64,000 bases of DNA, taken from positions 1,178,001 to 1,242,000 of the forward strand of contig NZ_CP043925.1 of the NCBI RefSeq assembly GCF_009914335.1, in the 5' to 3' direction. The notes below the pieces were generated by a model. It made no database searches, was not told the DNA's origin, and was given only the letters and a program-made list of their open reading frames with translations. A program made the translations under genes and the position numbers. Shown here one piece after another: positions 27,557-36,760 of the stretch (position 1 is the stretch's first letter; every line of letters begins with the position of its first letter). This DNA is from Proteus columbae. GTDB taxonomy: Bacteria; Pseudomonadota; Gammaproteobacteria; Enterobacterales; Enterobacteriaceae.

Positions 27557-28698
27557 GTGTTATCGATAATTCGACCCACTTTGGTAAGTGGCGTTTTCCT
27601 ATGACACCAGTGCGCTGGGTGCTTGTTGCTATCAGTTTGATTGCCGTAGGGCTTATCTTATTTCGCTTAGTCACAGGATTGGGATTAGTGACCAATCTTA
27701 ATGATGAATGGCCTTGGGGGCTTTGGATCTCTTTTGACGTGATGTGCGGTGTGGCGTTAGCTGGGGGCGGGTATGGTACTGCGTTAATTGTTTACGTATT
27801 TAAACAAGAACAATTTTCAAGTATTGCTCGAAGTGCAGCATTAACGTCATTAATTGGTTATTTATTGGTGATGGTCGGGCTTTTCCTTGATATCGGGCAG
27901 TGGTGGAATTTCTGGCGTCCATTAGTTTCTCAAGGGCATAGCTCAGTGCTTTTTGAAGTCTTTATTTGCGTCTCTGTTTATACCAGTGTGCAATTAATTG
28001 AATTTGGAGAAGTGGCAACTGAACGAGTTGGACGAAAATACCATAATTTTTTCCGTAAAATATTACCGGTATTGTTAGTCATTGGTATTGCAATTCCATC
28101 AATGCATCAATCATCACTTGGGGCGCTTTATTTATTAATGGTCGATAAACTGCATCCATTATGGTGGTCGCCAATTATTTTCTTCCAATTTTTAATTTCG
28201 TCGTTTTTTGTTGGCCCTGCAATGATCGCAGTTGAAACTGCATTAGCAGGCCGAGCGTTTAATCACAAAGTGCCAATGTCGGTATTAAGTGGTTTAGTTC
28301 GAATTTCAGGTTATGCAATGCTGGTTTATTTAGCGTTGAAATTCGGCAGTATTATTGCAGAAGGTAAAGTGCATTACCTTTTCGAAGGCAGCTTTGAATC
28401 TTTATTTTTTTGGATTGAAGTTGGTTTTGGCGTTATTGTGCCGTTAATTATCTGTTTCTCACCATTAATAAAACGTCGAGGCTGGCTGGTAACTTTTGGT
28501 GCGCTAGTCGCTTCGGGGGTTATTTTAAACCGTTATAACGTTGTGGTGACAGGTATGGTGACATCAACGGGTGTCTCTTATTGGCCATCGCTACCAGAAT
28601 TAACTATCACTCTTGGTCTGGTTTCAATGGGGGCGCTCGCTTATTTATTTATCTGCGAAAACTTCCGTATTATTGAACATGAAGACGACAAACATTAA
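27553..28698 (+). CDS. HybB/NrfD-family quinone-linked membrane subunit
   Basis: A 381-residue polytopic protein of the NrfD/HybB (polysulfide-reductase membrane subunit) family with about ten membrane segments. The ending LITFGALVASGVILNR-type segment (VTFGALVASGVILNRYNVV) and NEWPWGLWISFDVMCGVALAGGG near the N-terminus are characteristic of HybB. Such proteins move electrons between a periplasmic Fe-S subunit and menaquinone or ubiquinone, sometimes coupled to protons. The start overlaps the ferredoxin gene, and AAGGAGAT precedes it. It is the last gene of the operon, with a terminator at 28706-28732. HybA-HybB normally serve a [NiFe] hydrogenase; here the catalytic partner is [FeFe]-type. 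Confidence 0.93.
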   Translation: MSVIDNSTHFGKWRFPMTPVRWVLVAISLIAVGLILFRLVTGLGLVTNLNDEWPWGLWISFDVMCGVALAGGGYGTALIVYVFKQEQFSSIARSAALTSLIGYLLVMVGLFLDIGQWWNFWRPLVSQGHSSVLFEVFICVSVYTSVQLIEFGEVATERVGRKYHNFFRKILPVLLVIGIAIPSMHQSSLGALYLLMVDKLHPLWWSPIIFFQFLISSFFVGPAMIAVETALAGRAFNHKVPMSVLSGLVRISGYAMLVYLALKFGSIIAEGKVHYLFEGSFESLFFWIEVGFGVIVPLIICFSPLIKRRGWLVTFGALVASGVILNRYNVVVTGMVTSTGVSYWPSLPELTITLGLVSMGALAYLFICENFRIIEHEDDKH

Positions 28699-28705
28699 TT
28701 AACTT

Positions 28706-28732
28706 AATGCCCAATTTAATTGGGCATTTTTT
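28706..28732 (+). terminator. Terminator of the hydrogenase operon
   Basis: AATGCCCAAT (28706-28715) and ATTGGGCATT (28719-28728) form a 10-bp stem followed by T residues. Confidence 0.9.
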
Positions 28733-28774
28733 ATAAATAAAACCAAGAAAATACTCTTTTTTATTCTTTTATTA

Positions 28775-30829
28775 ATGATAAATAGAACGATAAATATGCC
28801 TATTTTAAAAAAATCCTTGTGGTTTATTTCTTCCTCTTTGCTTTCGATTACACCAATATTGAGTTATTCCCAAGCGAATGAAAATAAACCAGAACATATT
28901 ATTGTCAGTGGACAAAAAGAAGGTCATTCGTCAAATCGTATTTATAACATTGAAGCTGAAAAAATAAGCAATATAGCAGGGGGAACTAATTTAATTACGG
29001 TTGATCATGAAAATCGCTTATTAACGTTGAATGATGCCTTAAAGGATCAACCAGGTATCGTGATACAAAGTTTATTTGGTGGATTAGATCAACCTCGTTT
29101 AAGTATTCGAGGCTCAGGTGTTCAAAGTGCGCCACTTTCTAGAGGGGTATTATTACTCCAAGACGGACTGCCTCTTAATGAAGCCGATGGTAGCTTTCAC
29201 TCAAGTATGATTGATGTACGAGATGCACAATTTATTAGCATTCGCCGCGGTACAAATAGTACACAATTGCAAAGCAATAACTTAGGGGGAGAGCTTGATT
29301 TTATCACCTATACAGGACGAAATAATCAAAATCAATTGCGTTATGAACAAGGTTCTTTTGGGCGTCAAGGTCTACAAATGGCGTTAGGCGGTTATAGTGA
29401 TGATCATCCTATTGATGCCAGAATAAGTCTAAGTTATGACCATTATAATGGGTATCGAGAGCACTCTGCTTCTCAACGTAAAACAATGCGCTCAACACTC
29501 GGGTATACTTCAGACAACTTTGAAAATAGAACATGGATTAATTGGACTGATCTGCGTTTTGATGTTCCTGGCCCAGCAACCTTACAAATGGTTGAGAATG
29601 ATCCTAAAGCGGTATTACCTGCAATTAAGAAAAAAGATCCCCATAGAAATGTCGAACAATTACGTATAGCCAATAAATCGACATGGAATAGTGGTGCTCA
29701 CGATATTCAATTTGGATGGTGGTATTCACAAACACATGATAATTTCAAAACACCCAGTCATTACCAATTTGTGAATTATTATACTAAAGGCGCTCAATTT
29801 AATTATAAATTAGAAACTCAGCATATTAGTTATCGTGCCGCGTTAGCTTGGGATCACTCGATAATGAAAGATGATATCGAGAAAAATCCCAAAGGCTGGC
29901 TAGGACGATATGATGGACGAGCTGAAAATATCTATGCGTCTTTAGGGGCGGGTATACATATTAGTAACAGTGTGTTGTTTAATCTGGATGTAAAAGGAAC
30001 TCATGCGAAAAGAGATGTATTTTCGAGCCATAATTCTCTTGAACAGTCCTTTAATTTCTTAACACCTAAAGTTGGGCTGATTTGGTATCCTAATTACAAT
30101 ACACGCTTATTTGCTAATGTCAGTATGAGCCAAGAGCCGGCTTCTTTTAATGATATTATTAATCCTAAAGCGCCGTTAAATAAGGTCAATCTGTTAAAAC
30201 TTTCGCCTCAAAAAGCAACCAGTTTTGAAATTGGTAGTGATATTGAATTAACAGATAATATCGGTTTAAGTACGGTGCTTTATCGCAGTTTTATTAAAGA
30301 TGAATATATTACATCCCACGATCAAAATGGGAATATTGTTGATATTTATAATTATCCTGCAAAAACTCGCCATCAAGGTGTTGAATTCAGTATCAATGCG
30401 ATTCAACCGCTTCGTGTTGGTGATTTTCTCTATCGTGCAACATGGACGTATAATGATTTTCGTTTTATGGGCGGGGAATATAATCGAAAATATATTGCAG
30501 GTGTTCCTAGAAACCTTATTTCGGGTGAAATTAACTATCAATTAAATGGATTGAGATTTGGTCCTACACTGTATTGGTCACCCACAAATGTTGCTGTTGA
30601 TCATGGTAACCATCTTAATATTCAAAAGAGTAAACCCTATGCATTATTAGGATTTAATGCACATTATCAATATGATAATCAGTGGTCTACTTATTTGAAT
30701 TTAGACAATATTACGAATAAACGCTATGCGGCAAGCACTTTGGCCAATCCAACAGTGAAAAAAAATGATGCCTTACTTTTCCCTGGGAATGGTTTTAGTG
30801 TTAATGCGGGTGTGGTGTATAAATTTTAA
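28775..30829 (+). CDS. TonB-dependent outer-membrane receptor
   Basis: A 684-residue TonB-dependent receptor. An N-terminal signal (hydrophobic stretch to SYSQA), a TonB-box-like EHIIVSGQ, the plug domain (LNDALKDQPGIVIQSLFGG, RLSIRGSG, LLLQDGLPLNEADGS, RRGTNSTQL) and a 22-strand barrel ending in Phe (NAGVVYKF) are visible. The barrel contains NLDNITNKRYAAS near the end, as in siderophore receptors. The ligand is unknown. ATG 28775 or 28796 (MPILKK) could be the start; neither has a clear ribosome site. It follows the hydrogenase operon but has its own terminators either side. A weak Fur-like match near 28770 is not convincing. Confidence 0.9.
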   Translation: MINRTINMPILKKSLWFISSSLLSITPILSYSQANENKPEHIIVSGQKEGHSSNRIYNIEAEKISNIAGGTNLITVDHENRLLTLNDALKDQPGIVIQSLFGGLDQPRLSIRGSGVQSAPLSRGVLLLQDGLPLNEADGSFHSSMIDVRDAQFISIRRGTNSTQLQSNNLGGELDFITYTGRNNQNQLRYEQGSFGRQGLQMALGGYSDDHPIDARISLSYDHYNGYREHSASQRKTMRSTLGYTSDNFENRTWINWTDLRFDVPGPATLQMVENDPKAVLPAIKKKDPHRNVEQLRIANKSTWNSGAHDIQFGWWYSQTHDNFKTPSHYQFVNYYTKGAQFNYKLETQHISYRAALAWDHSIMKDDIEKNPKGWLGRYDGRAENIYASLGAGIHISNSVLFNLDVKGTHAKRDVFSSHNSLEQSFNFLTPKVGLIWYPNYNTRLFANVSMSQEPASFNDIINPKAPLNKVNLLKLSPQKATSFEIGSDIELTDNIGLSTVLYRSFIKDEYITSHDQNGNIVDIYNYPAKTRHQGVEFSINAIQPLRVGDFLYRATWTYNDFRFMGGEYNRKYIAGVPRNLISGEINYQLNGLRFGPTLYWSPTNVAVDHGNHLNIQKSKPYALLGFNAHYQYDNQWSTYLNLDNITNKRYAASTLANPTVKKNDALLFPGNGFSVNAGVVYKF

Positions 30830-30848
30830 TTCAATCAGAAAATAGACA

Positions 30849-30876
30849 AAGGCTGCCTTACATGGCAGCCTTTTTT
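30849..30876. terminator. Bidirectional terminator between the receptor and dps
   Basis: AAGGCTGCC and GGCAGCCTT form a perfect stem with a six-base loop, followed by T residues, between convergent genes. Confidence 0.9.
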
Positions 30877-30904
30877 ATATTAATCACGTCTCTTTACACG
30901 TAGA

Positions 30905-31411
30905 TTAATTTTCAATATTGGCTTCAATAAACCATAGGAATTTATCAAGATCACGCGATGCAGCAGTAAACATATCGGCGGTATCTTCGTCTTCAACTTC
31001 GTCAATGGCTTTACGAATATCATTAGCAACAACAGCATAACGATCAGCCAGTGCTTTTAGGTGATCTTGCACATCATGAATATCCAGTGGATAAGCTTTC
31101 AGTGGTGTTTTTTTACCGACAACTTGTGCTGTGCCTAATACTGTGCCACCTAACTGAACAATACGCTCTGCGAACTCATCAGTGTGCTGATTAATGGTAT
31201 CGCGGAAGCCATCAACCATCTCATGAACAGAAATAAAGTTTCTGCCACGCATATTCCAGTGCGCTTGTTTTGTGATGAGAGATAGGTCGATAAACTGCGT
31301 CACCATCTGTTGCAATAATTCAATAGCGTGCAGTTTTACGCTGTCATCGAGGTTATTACGGGTATAAAGCAGAGTTGAAGGTGTGGATTTGACTAATTTA
31401 GCAGTACTCAT
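30905..31411 (-). CDS. dps: DNA starvation/stationary-phase protection protein Dps
   Basis: A 168-residue ferritin-like dodecamer protein that oxidises Fe2+ with H2O2 and coats DNA in stationary phase. The ferroxidase residues lie in [24 protein letters not shown] (His and Asp/Glu) and in the next helix [12 protein letters not shown]. The N-terminal tail [13 protein letters not shown] is Lys-rich, as needed for DNA binding. It precedes rhtA, the same neighbour as in E. coli. The 274-bp spacer to rhtA carries a rhtA terminator and the dps promoter region. Confidence 0.97.
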   Translation of the reverse strand: MSTAKLVKSTPSTLLYTRNNLDDSVKLHAIELLQQMVTQFIDLSLITKQAHWNMRGRNFISVHEMVDGFRDTINQHTDEFAERIVQLGGTVLGTAQVVGKKTPLKAYPLDIHDVQDHLKALADRYAVVANDIRKAIDEVEDEDTADMFTAASRDLDKFLWFIEANIEN

Positions 31412-31618
31412 AATCGTTCTCCCTAAATAATTAATAACTCAATATCTTAATTTCTGTTAATGATGATAGTGAGTTATTAATGGTTAGTCTTATCGATTGA
31501 TACTATTAAATTGATAGGTCATCTATTAAAAAAATCTAATCTATCGAAATAGTCTATTTAGGGTAAGACAATGAGCGCAAAATAGCAATGATAGGTCAGT
31601 AAAGTTATTATTGAATAA

Positions 31619-31646
31619 GAAAAAAGGATCATAAGATCCTTTTTAA
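31619..31646 (-). terminator. Terminator of rhtA
   Basis: AAAAAGGATC (31621-31630) and GATCCTTTTT (31635-31644) form a perfect 10-bp stem with an ATAA loop, 40 bases past the rhtA stop. Confidence 0.85.
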
Positions 31647-31685
31647 ATAAATATTTATTTCTTATAAGAAAATACGGTTAAGTAA

Positions 31686-32576
31686 TTATTTAACCTCTTC
31701 AATTTTGGTTTTATTTTTCATGGTTGCTGTTGAACCTATAGAGGCTAATACAATAAAGGCAAGGGCAATCCATTGAATTAGTGTCAAATGTTCGTGTAAG
31801 AAAATAATACCAATAAAGGCACCCATACAAGGTTCTAAGCTCATTAAAGTACCGAACGTTTTAGCGGGTAAACGTGTAAGAGCAATCATTTCTAAGGTGT
31901 AAGGAAATGCAGTCGATAAAATTGCAATGGCTAATGCAACCGGTAAAATTGACCAGCTAAACATAATGTCAGGACTACTTTGTAACATACCAATAGGAAC
32001 GAAAATAAAGGCAGCCACTAATGAGCCAATTGAAACTGTTGCCGCACCGTAACCTTTACCTGCACGTTGTCCGAATACAATATATAGCGCCCAACCTACA
32101 CCAGCACCCAGTGCATAAAGAATACCTAGAGGATCTAATCCATGAATATTATCGCCAATAGGTAGCAATAATCCTAAGCCTGCAATGACTAAAATTATCC
32201 ATAAAAAGTCGATGGCTCTGCGCGATGAAAACATAGCAACAGCTAAAGGGCCTGTAAATTCAAGGGCAACAGCAATTCCTAAAGGAATGGTTTCAAGAGC
32301 AAGATAGAAAAGGTAATTCATTGCCCCTAAAGATAAACCATATAGAAACAGTGGCATAATTGATTTTCGAGTGAATTTGAGTCGCCACGGTTTAAAAATA
32401 AAAAAGAGAATTAAAGTACCCAATAATAGACGTAATGCCGTTACAGCTGGAGCACCAATAACAGGAAATAGGCTTTTAGCAAGGGATGCGCCACTTTGAA
32501 TTGAAAGCATGGAGAGAAGCAAAAGAAGCACAGGGTAAAACACCTGTAATTTAGCTGAGTGTCTGGCTGACAACAT
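31686..32576 (-). CDS. rhtA: Threonine/homoserine exporter RhtA
   Basis: An EamA/DMT-family inner-membrane exporter of 296 residues with ten membrane helices (E. coli 295). Typical segments are SGASLAKSLFPVIGAPAVTALRL, GIAVALEFTGPLAVAMFSSRR, and AILSTAFPYTLEMIALTRLPAKTFGTLMSLEP. It exports threonine and homoserine. ATG 32576 with GAGG about nine bases upstream is preferred to a TTG at 32594. It is monocistronic. The upstream 332-bp spacer is AT-rich and shared with the LOG-family gene. Confidence 0.94.
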   Translation of the reverse strand: MLSARHSAKLQVFYPVLLLLLSMLSIQSGASLAKSLFPVIGAPAVTALRLLLGTLILFFIFKPWRLKFTRKSIMPLFLYGLSLGAMNYLFYLALETIPLGIAVALEFTGPLAVAMFSSRRAIDFLWIILVIAGLGLLLPIGDNIHGLDPLGILYALGAGVGWALYIVFGQRAGKGYGAATVSIGSLVAAFIFVPIGMLQSSPDIMFSWSILPVALAIAILSTAFPYTLEMIALTRLPAKTFGTLMSLEPCMGAFIGIIFLHEHLTLIQWIALAFIVLASIGSTATMKNKTKIEEVK

Positions 32577-32908
32577 CCTATAAAACCTCGTCAATAATCA
32601 ATCGTTATGTGTTCTCTGTTAGCAGATAACAAAGGATCGCATAATATAAAATAAAATCACCGACTTTAATATAGCTATTCATTAATAAATATTTTTTATT
32701 TTAATTTAGTTGAGTGAGATTAGCTAAAATATAACTTAATTTATTTTTAATAAAATAAAAAATGACTTCTCATAAATATAAGCATTAATAATGATTAAAT
32801 ATATATGTGAAATAAAAAGCGTAAAAACACTTTTTTTAACCTTTTTTATTAAAAATACCTTCAGTATAATTCCAAGCTCGATTTAACTAGCTAAAAGAGA
32901 ATAAAGAA
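32577..32908. promoter_or_regulatory. AT-rich divergent spacer rhtA / LOG
   Basis: This 332-bp region has no gene I can support. A perfect -10 hexamer TATAAT lies at 32865-32870, 38 bp before the LOG gene start, with only T-rich sequence in the -35 position. Confidence 0.4.
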
Positions 32909-33487
32909 ATGAGTAAAATAAAATCTATCGCAGTGTATTGTGGTTCTAGTTTAGGCGCTTCACCTATTTATAAAGAACAAGCAATTATTTTTGCCAAAGA
33001 GCTAGTTAAACGTAATATTACCTTAGTTTATGGTGGTGCCAGTGTCGGTATTATGGGCACTCTCGCTGATACTGTATTAGCTGAAGGCGGAAAGGTGATA
33101 GGGGTTATTCCTACGCTATTAGAAGGGCGTGAAATATCTCATAAAAATCTGACCGAACTGCATGTTGTTGAAACAATGCATCAACGTAAAAGTAAAATGA
33201 TAGAACTGGCTGGTGGTTTTGTCGCTTTACCCGGTGGTTTCGGTACATTAGAGGAGTTTAGTGAAGTCTTTACATGGAGCCAAATTGGTTTGCACCAAAA
33301 ACCATTGGGCATACTTAATATTAATCAATTTTACGATCCGCTTTTGATGATGATTGATAAAATGGCGGATGAACAGTTCTTACATGAAAAATATCGCCAT
33401 ATGGCTATTGTGGAACAATGCCCTATTCAATTATTAGATAAATTTGAAACATATATTGCACCTCCAGTAAAAACCTATAACAAATAA
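32909..33487 (+). CDS. LOG-family nucleoside monophosphate phosphoribohydrolase (TIGR00730)
   Basis: A 192-residue Rossmann-fold protein of the LOG family. The signature PGGFGTLEE (residues about 109-117) and YGGASVGIMG are the nucleotide-binding and catalytic elements. VYCGSS near the N-terminus is also diagnostic. LOG enzymes remove the base from nucleoside 5'-monophosphates (cytokinin riboside phosphate in plants). In bacteria AMP or a similar nucleotide is the likely substrate, but the true one is unknown. A GNAT acetyltransferase gene follows after nine bases. Confidence 0.9.
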   Translation: MSKIKSIAVYCGSSLGASPIYKEQAIIFAKELVKRNITLVYGGASVGIMGTLADTVLAEGGKVIGVIPTLLEGREISHKNLTELHVVETMHQRKSKMIELAGGFVALPGGFGTLEEFSEVFTWSQIGLHQKPLGILNINQFYDPLLMMIDKMADEQFLHEKYRHMAIVEQCPIQLLDKFETYIAPPVKTYNK

Positions 33488-33496
33488 AGGTAAAAA

Positions 33497-33961
33497 ATGA
33501 TAATCATAAGAAAAGCAATATTGTCTGATGTAGAAGAAATTAATACTCTTTATATCTATTTATTTGATGAAATGGCAACATTACAGCCAGAGAGATTAAA
33601 GCCCGGTAAACAAGATGAAGCTTTTATTATTAATGGTATTCAAAATAATAAATTTCATCTTTTAGTGGCAGATTTAGACGGTAAAGTGGTTGGATTCAGT
33701 ATTGCTCAAATTCAAGAAACACCTATGTTTAACTGCTTGGTTCAACGTAAATATGCTTATATTTACGATATCGTTACTGATCCTACGGTACGTAGCCAAG
33801 GCGTAGGTCGTTTATTGTTGACCGCAATGAAAGAGTGGGCAAAATCAGAAAAAATGACGCATCTCGAATTGTCTGTATTAGCTGAAAATGGTGCAGCTAA
33901 ACGTTTTTATGAGCGAGAAGGATTAAAAGAAGTCAGCACAATGATGGGAATTACTTTATAA
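33497..33961 (+). CDS. GNAT-family N-acetyltransferase
   Basis: A 154-residue Gcn5-related acetyltransferase. The acetyl-CoA site is visible as IVTDPTVRSQGVGRLLLTAMKEWA (the R-x-x-G-x-G/A motif), followed by LELSVLAENGAAKRFYEREGLKE. The substrate cannot be told from sequence. It is co-directional with, and nine bases from, the LOG gene. It ends at a bidirectional terminator (34010-34038). Confidence 0.9.
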   Translation: MIIIRKAILSDVEEINTLYIYLFDEMATLQPERLKPGKQDEAFIINGIQNNKFHLLVADLDGKVVGFSIAQIQETPMFNCLVQRKYAYIYDIVTDPTVRSQGVGRLLLTAMKEWAKSEKMTHLELSVLAENGAAKRFYEREGLKEVSTMMGITL

Positions 33962-34009
33962 TTCTATTAAATTTATCTTATTTTTTATTATGTTAAGTGC
34001 GATGATAAA

Positions 34010-34038
34010 AATAAACCCGCTTTTTAAGCGGGTTTATT
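34010..34038. terminator. Bidirectional terminator, GNAT gene / amidohydrolase
   Basis: AATAAACCCGC (34010-34020) and GCGGGTTTATT (34028-34038) form an 11-bp perfect stem between convergent genes. Confidence 0.9.
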
Positions 34039-34053
34039 AATTATATTATTCAG

Positions 34054-35754
34054 CTAAATTGTGGGTTTCCCCGCAATGATCGTACACAATACCCTGACAT
34101 TTTCAACATCTTCTGCCGATATTTCAAACAGGTTTCTATCTAATACGATTAAATCGGCAAATTTTCCGACTTCTAATGATCCAATTTGTTTATCCATATC
34201 TAATGCCTGAGCGGCATTAATGGTAGCAGCACGTAGGACTTCAATTAACGTAAGGTTACGATCATTATCAAGGCGTGGGCTTGCTGCATCTTTTTGGCGA
34301 GTCATCGCAACTTTAAAATCGTACCATTCATTAAGTGGATCAATTGGCCAATCGCTACCAAAAGCAACAGTAACGCCAGCATCAATAAACTTGCCAGCAG
34401 TCTCTAAATAGTCACAGCGAGATTTACCTAGCATTTCAATATCTTTTTCGATATTACTCTGTTCTGCTGCTGCCCATTGGAAGGAGAGGAAAGGAAAGGC
34501 TTTTAGTTGTGTAAAACGGGCATAATCTTTTTCACACATCAATTCATTATGTGCAAGCCCTGGTCTTATGTCTTTTTTAGGTAAGGCTTTGCGCATTGCA
34601 CTAATAGCATCAAGTGCCGTACTAATTGCACCTTCAGCAACAGTATGAATATGAGGGTGATAACCAGCACGGGCAATTTCTGTGACTAACGGTGTTAAAA
34701 TTTCAGGTGAGAAATAGAGATCGCCAATATGTTCAGAGTCTTGCCAGTGTGGCGTATCATCAGTGCCAACGTTAATACGATAAGGTGAGTGCAAGCGCGC
34801 TGTCATAATCGGCGCTTGTAATACACCATCAAGGAAAAGTTTGATATGGCGGATCGCAACACTGGGTTGAGCACCTTCGCTGATTTGATGCCATTGCGAA
34901 AAACGAGCGACAGCATGGCATACAGCGCTTGGAATATCTTCAATACAAGGTACATCATCTGGCGTGATTTCAACGGCATTCTCTATGCGCAGGGTTAATT
35001 CACCTGCTTGTCTTAACGTGTTGAAGGCGCGTAATTGAGGCTCACCCACACGAGCATCCATAATCGTGGTCACGCCTTGTTTATTTAATAATTTTTGAAC
35101 ATGGCGAGCTATTTGTAAATTTTGAGCTTCAGTCAATGGAGGCAAGCTATCAATGGCTTGCATTGCTGGCGCATCTTCAAGAATGCCAATCGGTGTTCTA
35201 TCACCATCACGTTCAATATTTCCATCAGGAGGATCGGGCGTTTCAGTGGTGATATTTAACAGCTCTAAAGCGCGAGAATTAGCAAGAACACTATGACAAT
35301 CGCTAGAAAAGAGCAAAATAGGGCGAGTCGTATTTAAGGTATCAAGGTGATAGCGTGTCATTTGCACACCTTCAGGTTGCATACCTTCACGATACCATGC
35401 GGATACTTTTAACCATTCGGTATCACTATCAATAAAGTTTTCATCAAGGTATTTCTGAATACGTAATAAAATGTCATCAATAGAGAGTGATTGATAATCA
35501 AGATGGCAACCCGCTAGTGTTGCGCCTCCCCAAAATGGGTGCATATGTGCATCAATAATGCCCGGCATGACCATTCTTCCCTGTAAATCAATCTGCTCAG
35601 TATTTTCATTACAGTAAGAAAGTAACCCCTCTTTTTTACCTGAAGCAATAATCACACCTTGGCTGATCGCGATAGCATCAACAATAGTGTCATTATGATC
35701 AGCGGTATAAATAAGTCCGTTGTAATAGAGAGTGTCTGCAATTTGAAATGTCAT
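34054..35754 (-). CDS. YtcJ-type amidohydrolase
   Basis: A 566-residue metal-dependent hydrolase of the amidohydrolase superfamily (amidohydro_3/YtcJ type). The metal motif DAHMHPFWGG lies near residue 69, with a C-terminal GSDWPIDPLNEWYDF, a further His cluster in HPHIHTVAEGA and the closing SLEVGKFADLIVLDRN. Members act on N-substituted amino acids, imides or exo-enzyme substrates, so the substrate is uncertain. No secretion signal is obvious. It is monocistronic. The gap 35755-35987 holds only its own upstream region and the moeB terminator. Confidence 0.88.
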   Translation of the reverse strand: MTFQIADTLYYNGLIYTADHNDTIVDAIAISQGVIIASGKKEGLLSYCNENTEQIDLQGRMVMPGIIDAHMHPFWGGATLAGCHLDYQSLSIDDILLRIQKYLDENFIDSDTEWLKVSAWYREGMQPEGVQMTRYHLDTLNTTRPILLFSSDCHSVLANSRALELLNITTETPDPPDGNIERDGDRTPIGILEDAPAMQAIDSLPPLTEAQNLQIARHVQKLLNKQGVTTIMDARVGEPQLRAFNTLRQAGELTLRIENAVEITPDDVPCIEDIPSAVCHAVARFSQWHQISEGAQPSVAIRHIKLFLDGVLQAPIMTARLHSPYRINVGTDDTPHWQDSEHIGDLYFSPEILTPLVTEIARAGYHPHIHTVAEGAISTALDAISAMRKALPKKDIRPGLAHNELMCEKDYARFTQLKAFPFLSFQWAAAEQSNIEKDIEMLGKSRCDYLETAGKFIDAGVTVAFGSDWPIDPLNEWYDFKVAMTRQKDAASPRLDNDRNLTLIEVLRAATINAAQALDMDKQIGSLEVGKFADLIVLDRNLFEISAEDVENVRVLCTIIAGKPTI

Positions 35755-35935
35755 TCTTCTACCTTGTATTGCTTTTTTAGCACGTAGAATGCGTGCTTAA
35801 ATGATTATTTTGTTTATAGGGCATCCTGTTGCGTTTTGACGCGGGCGGTCATAGTAGAATTAAATCAGAGTGAATACTACAAGCTTGTTACATCGACTTA
35901 ATGATGAATATGAATACAACTTAGAGATTGCGTGA

Positions 35936-35972
35936 AATAAGGTAAGTTTAAAGAAGATAGACTTACCTTATT
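35936..35972 (-). terminator. Terminator of moeA-moeB
   Basis: AATAAGGTAAGT (35936-35947) and ACTTACCTTATT (35961-35972) form a perfect 12-bp stem just after moeB. Confidence 0.75.
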
Positions 35973-35987
35973 CAAGCATAAACGTGG

Positions 35988-36755
35988 TTATTTGTCTGGC
36001 AAATTGGTGGAGCACACTTCGCAATGTGGATTTTTAGGTAATTTGAATTCACGAAATTGCATTCGCATTGCATCAAATATCAACACCTTGCCATGTAAAT
36101 GTTCACCATACCCTGTAAGCAGTTTGATGGCTTCAACGGCTTGTAAAGTACCAATAGTGCCTACAACAGGCGCCATTACGCCAGCTTCAACACAACTTAA
36201 AGCATTATCACCAAAAAGATGACTTAAACAGCGATAGCAAGGCTCCTCATCTTGATAAGTGAATACGCTGATTTGACCTTCCATCCGAATAGCCGCACCA
36301 GAAACGAGCGGTTTTTTCTGACGAAAACAGAGGCGATTAAGTTGCTCACGCACTGTCACATTATCAGTGCAATCCATAACAAGGTTATGGTGGCTAATAA
36401 GCTCCGCTAAAGCTTCATCTTCAAGTAATGCATCAACGGTTTCTATTGTGACATGAGGATTAATGGCTTCTAATGTTGCTTTCGCAGATAGTACTTTTGG
36501 TTGACCAATCGTGGCGTCGCGATGAAGAATTTGTCGCTGAAGATTAGAAAGGGAAACCGTATCAAAATCTAATAAAGTGAGTTTTCCCACACCCGCGGCT
36601 GTAAGATATTGTGATGCACTACATCCTAAGCCACCTGCACCAACAATCAGTACAGAGGCACTTTTCAGCGCCTCTTGACCATCAAAATCAAAGCCTCTTA
36701 ATACAATCTGGCGATTGTAGCGTAGGGTTTCTTCATCCGTTAATTCAATACTCAT
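35988..36755 (-). CDS. moeB: Molybdopterin-synthase adenylyltransferase MoeB
   Basis: The E1-like enzyme that adenylates the C-terminal glycine of MoaD, 255 residues. The ATP site GAGGLGCSASQYLTAAGVG, the aspartate region LLDFDTVSLSNLQRQILH, and the zinc cysteines (CYRCLSH and CEVCSTN) are present. It follows moeA by five bases. Its partner MoaD is encoded at 1085-1330, so the pathway is split between two operons of this window, as in E. coli. Confidence 0.96.
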   Translation of the reverse strand: MSIELTDEETLRYNRQIVLRGFDFDGQEALKSASVLIVGAGGLGCSASQYLTAAGVGKLTLLDFDTVSLSNLQRQILHRDATIGQPKVLSAKATLEAINPHVTIETVDALLEDEALAELISHHNLVMDCTDNVTVREQLNRLCFRQKKPLVSGAAIRMEGQISVFTYQDEEPCYRCLSHLFGDNALSCVEAGVMAPVVGTIGTLQAVEAIKLLTGYGEHLHGKVLIFDAMRMQFREFKLPKNPHCEVCSTNLPDK

Positions 36756-36760
36756 AAAGG

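Noticed and set aside
28765-28790. Fur-box-like sequence at the TonB receptor start
   Set aside because: Only about 11 of 19 positions match a Fur consensus by eye, and the AT background makes this expected by chance.
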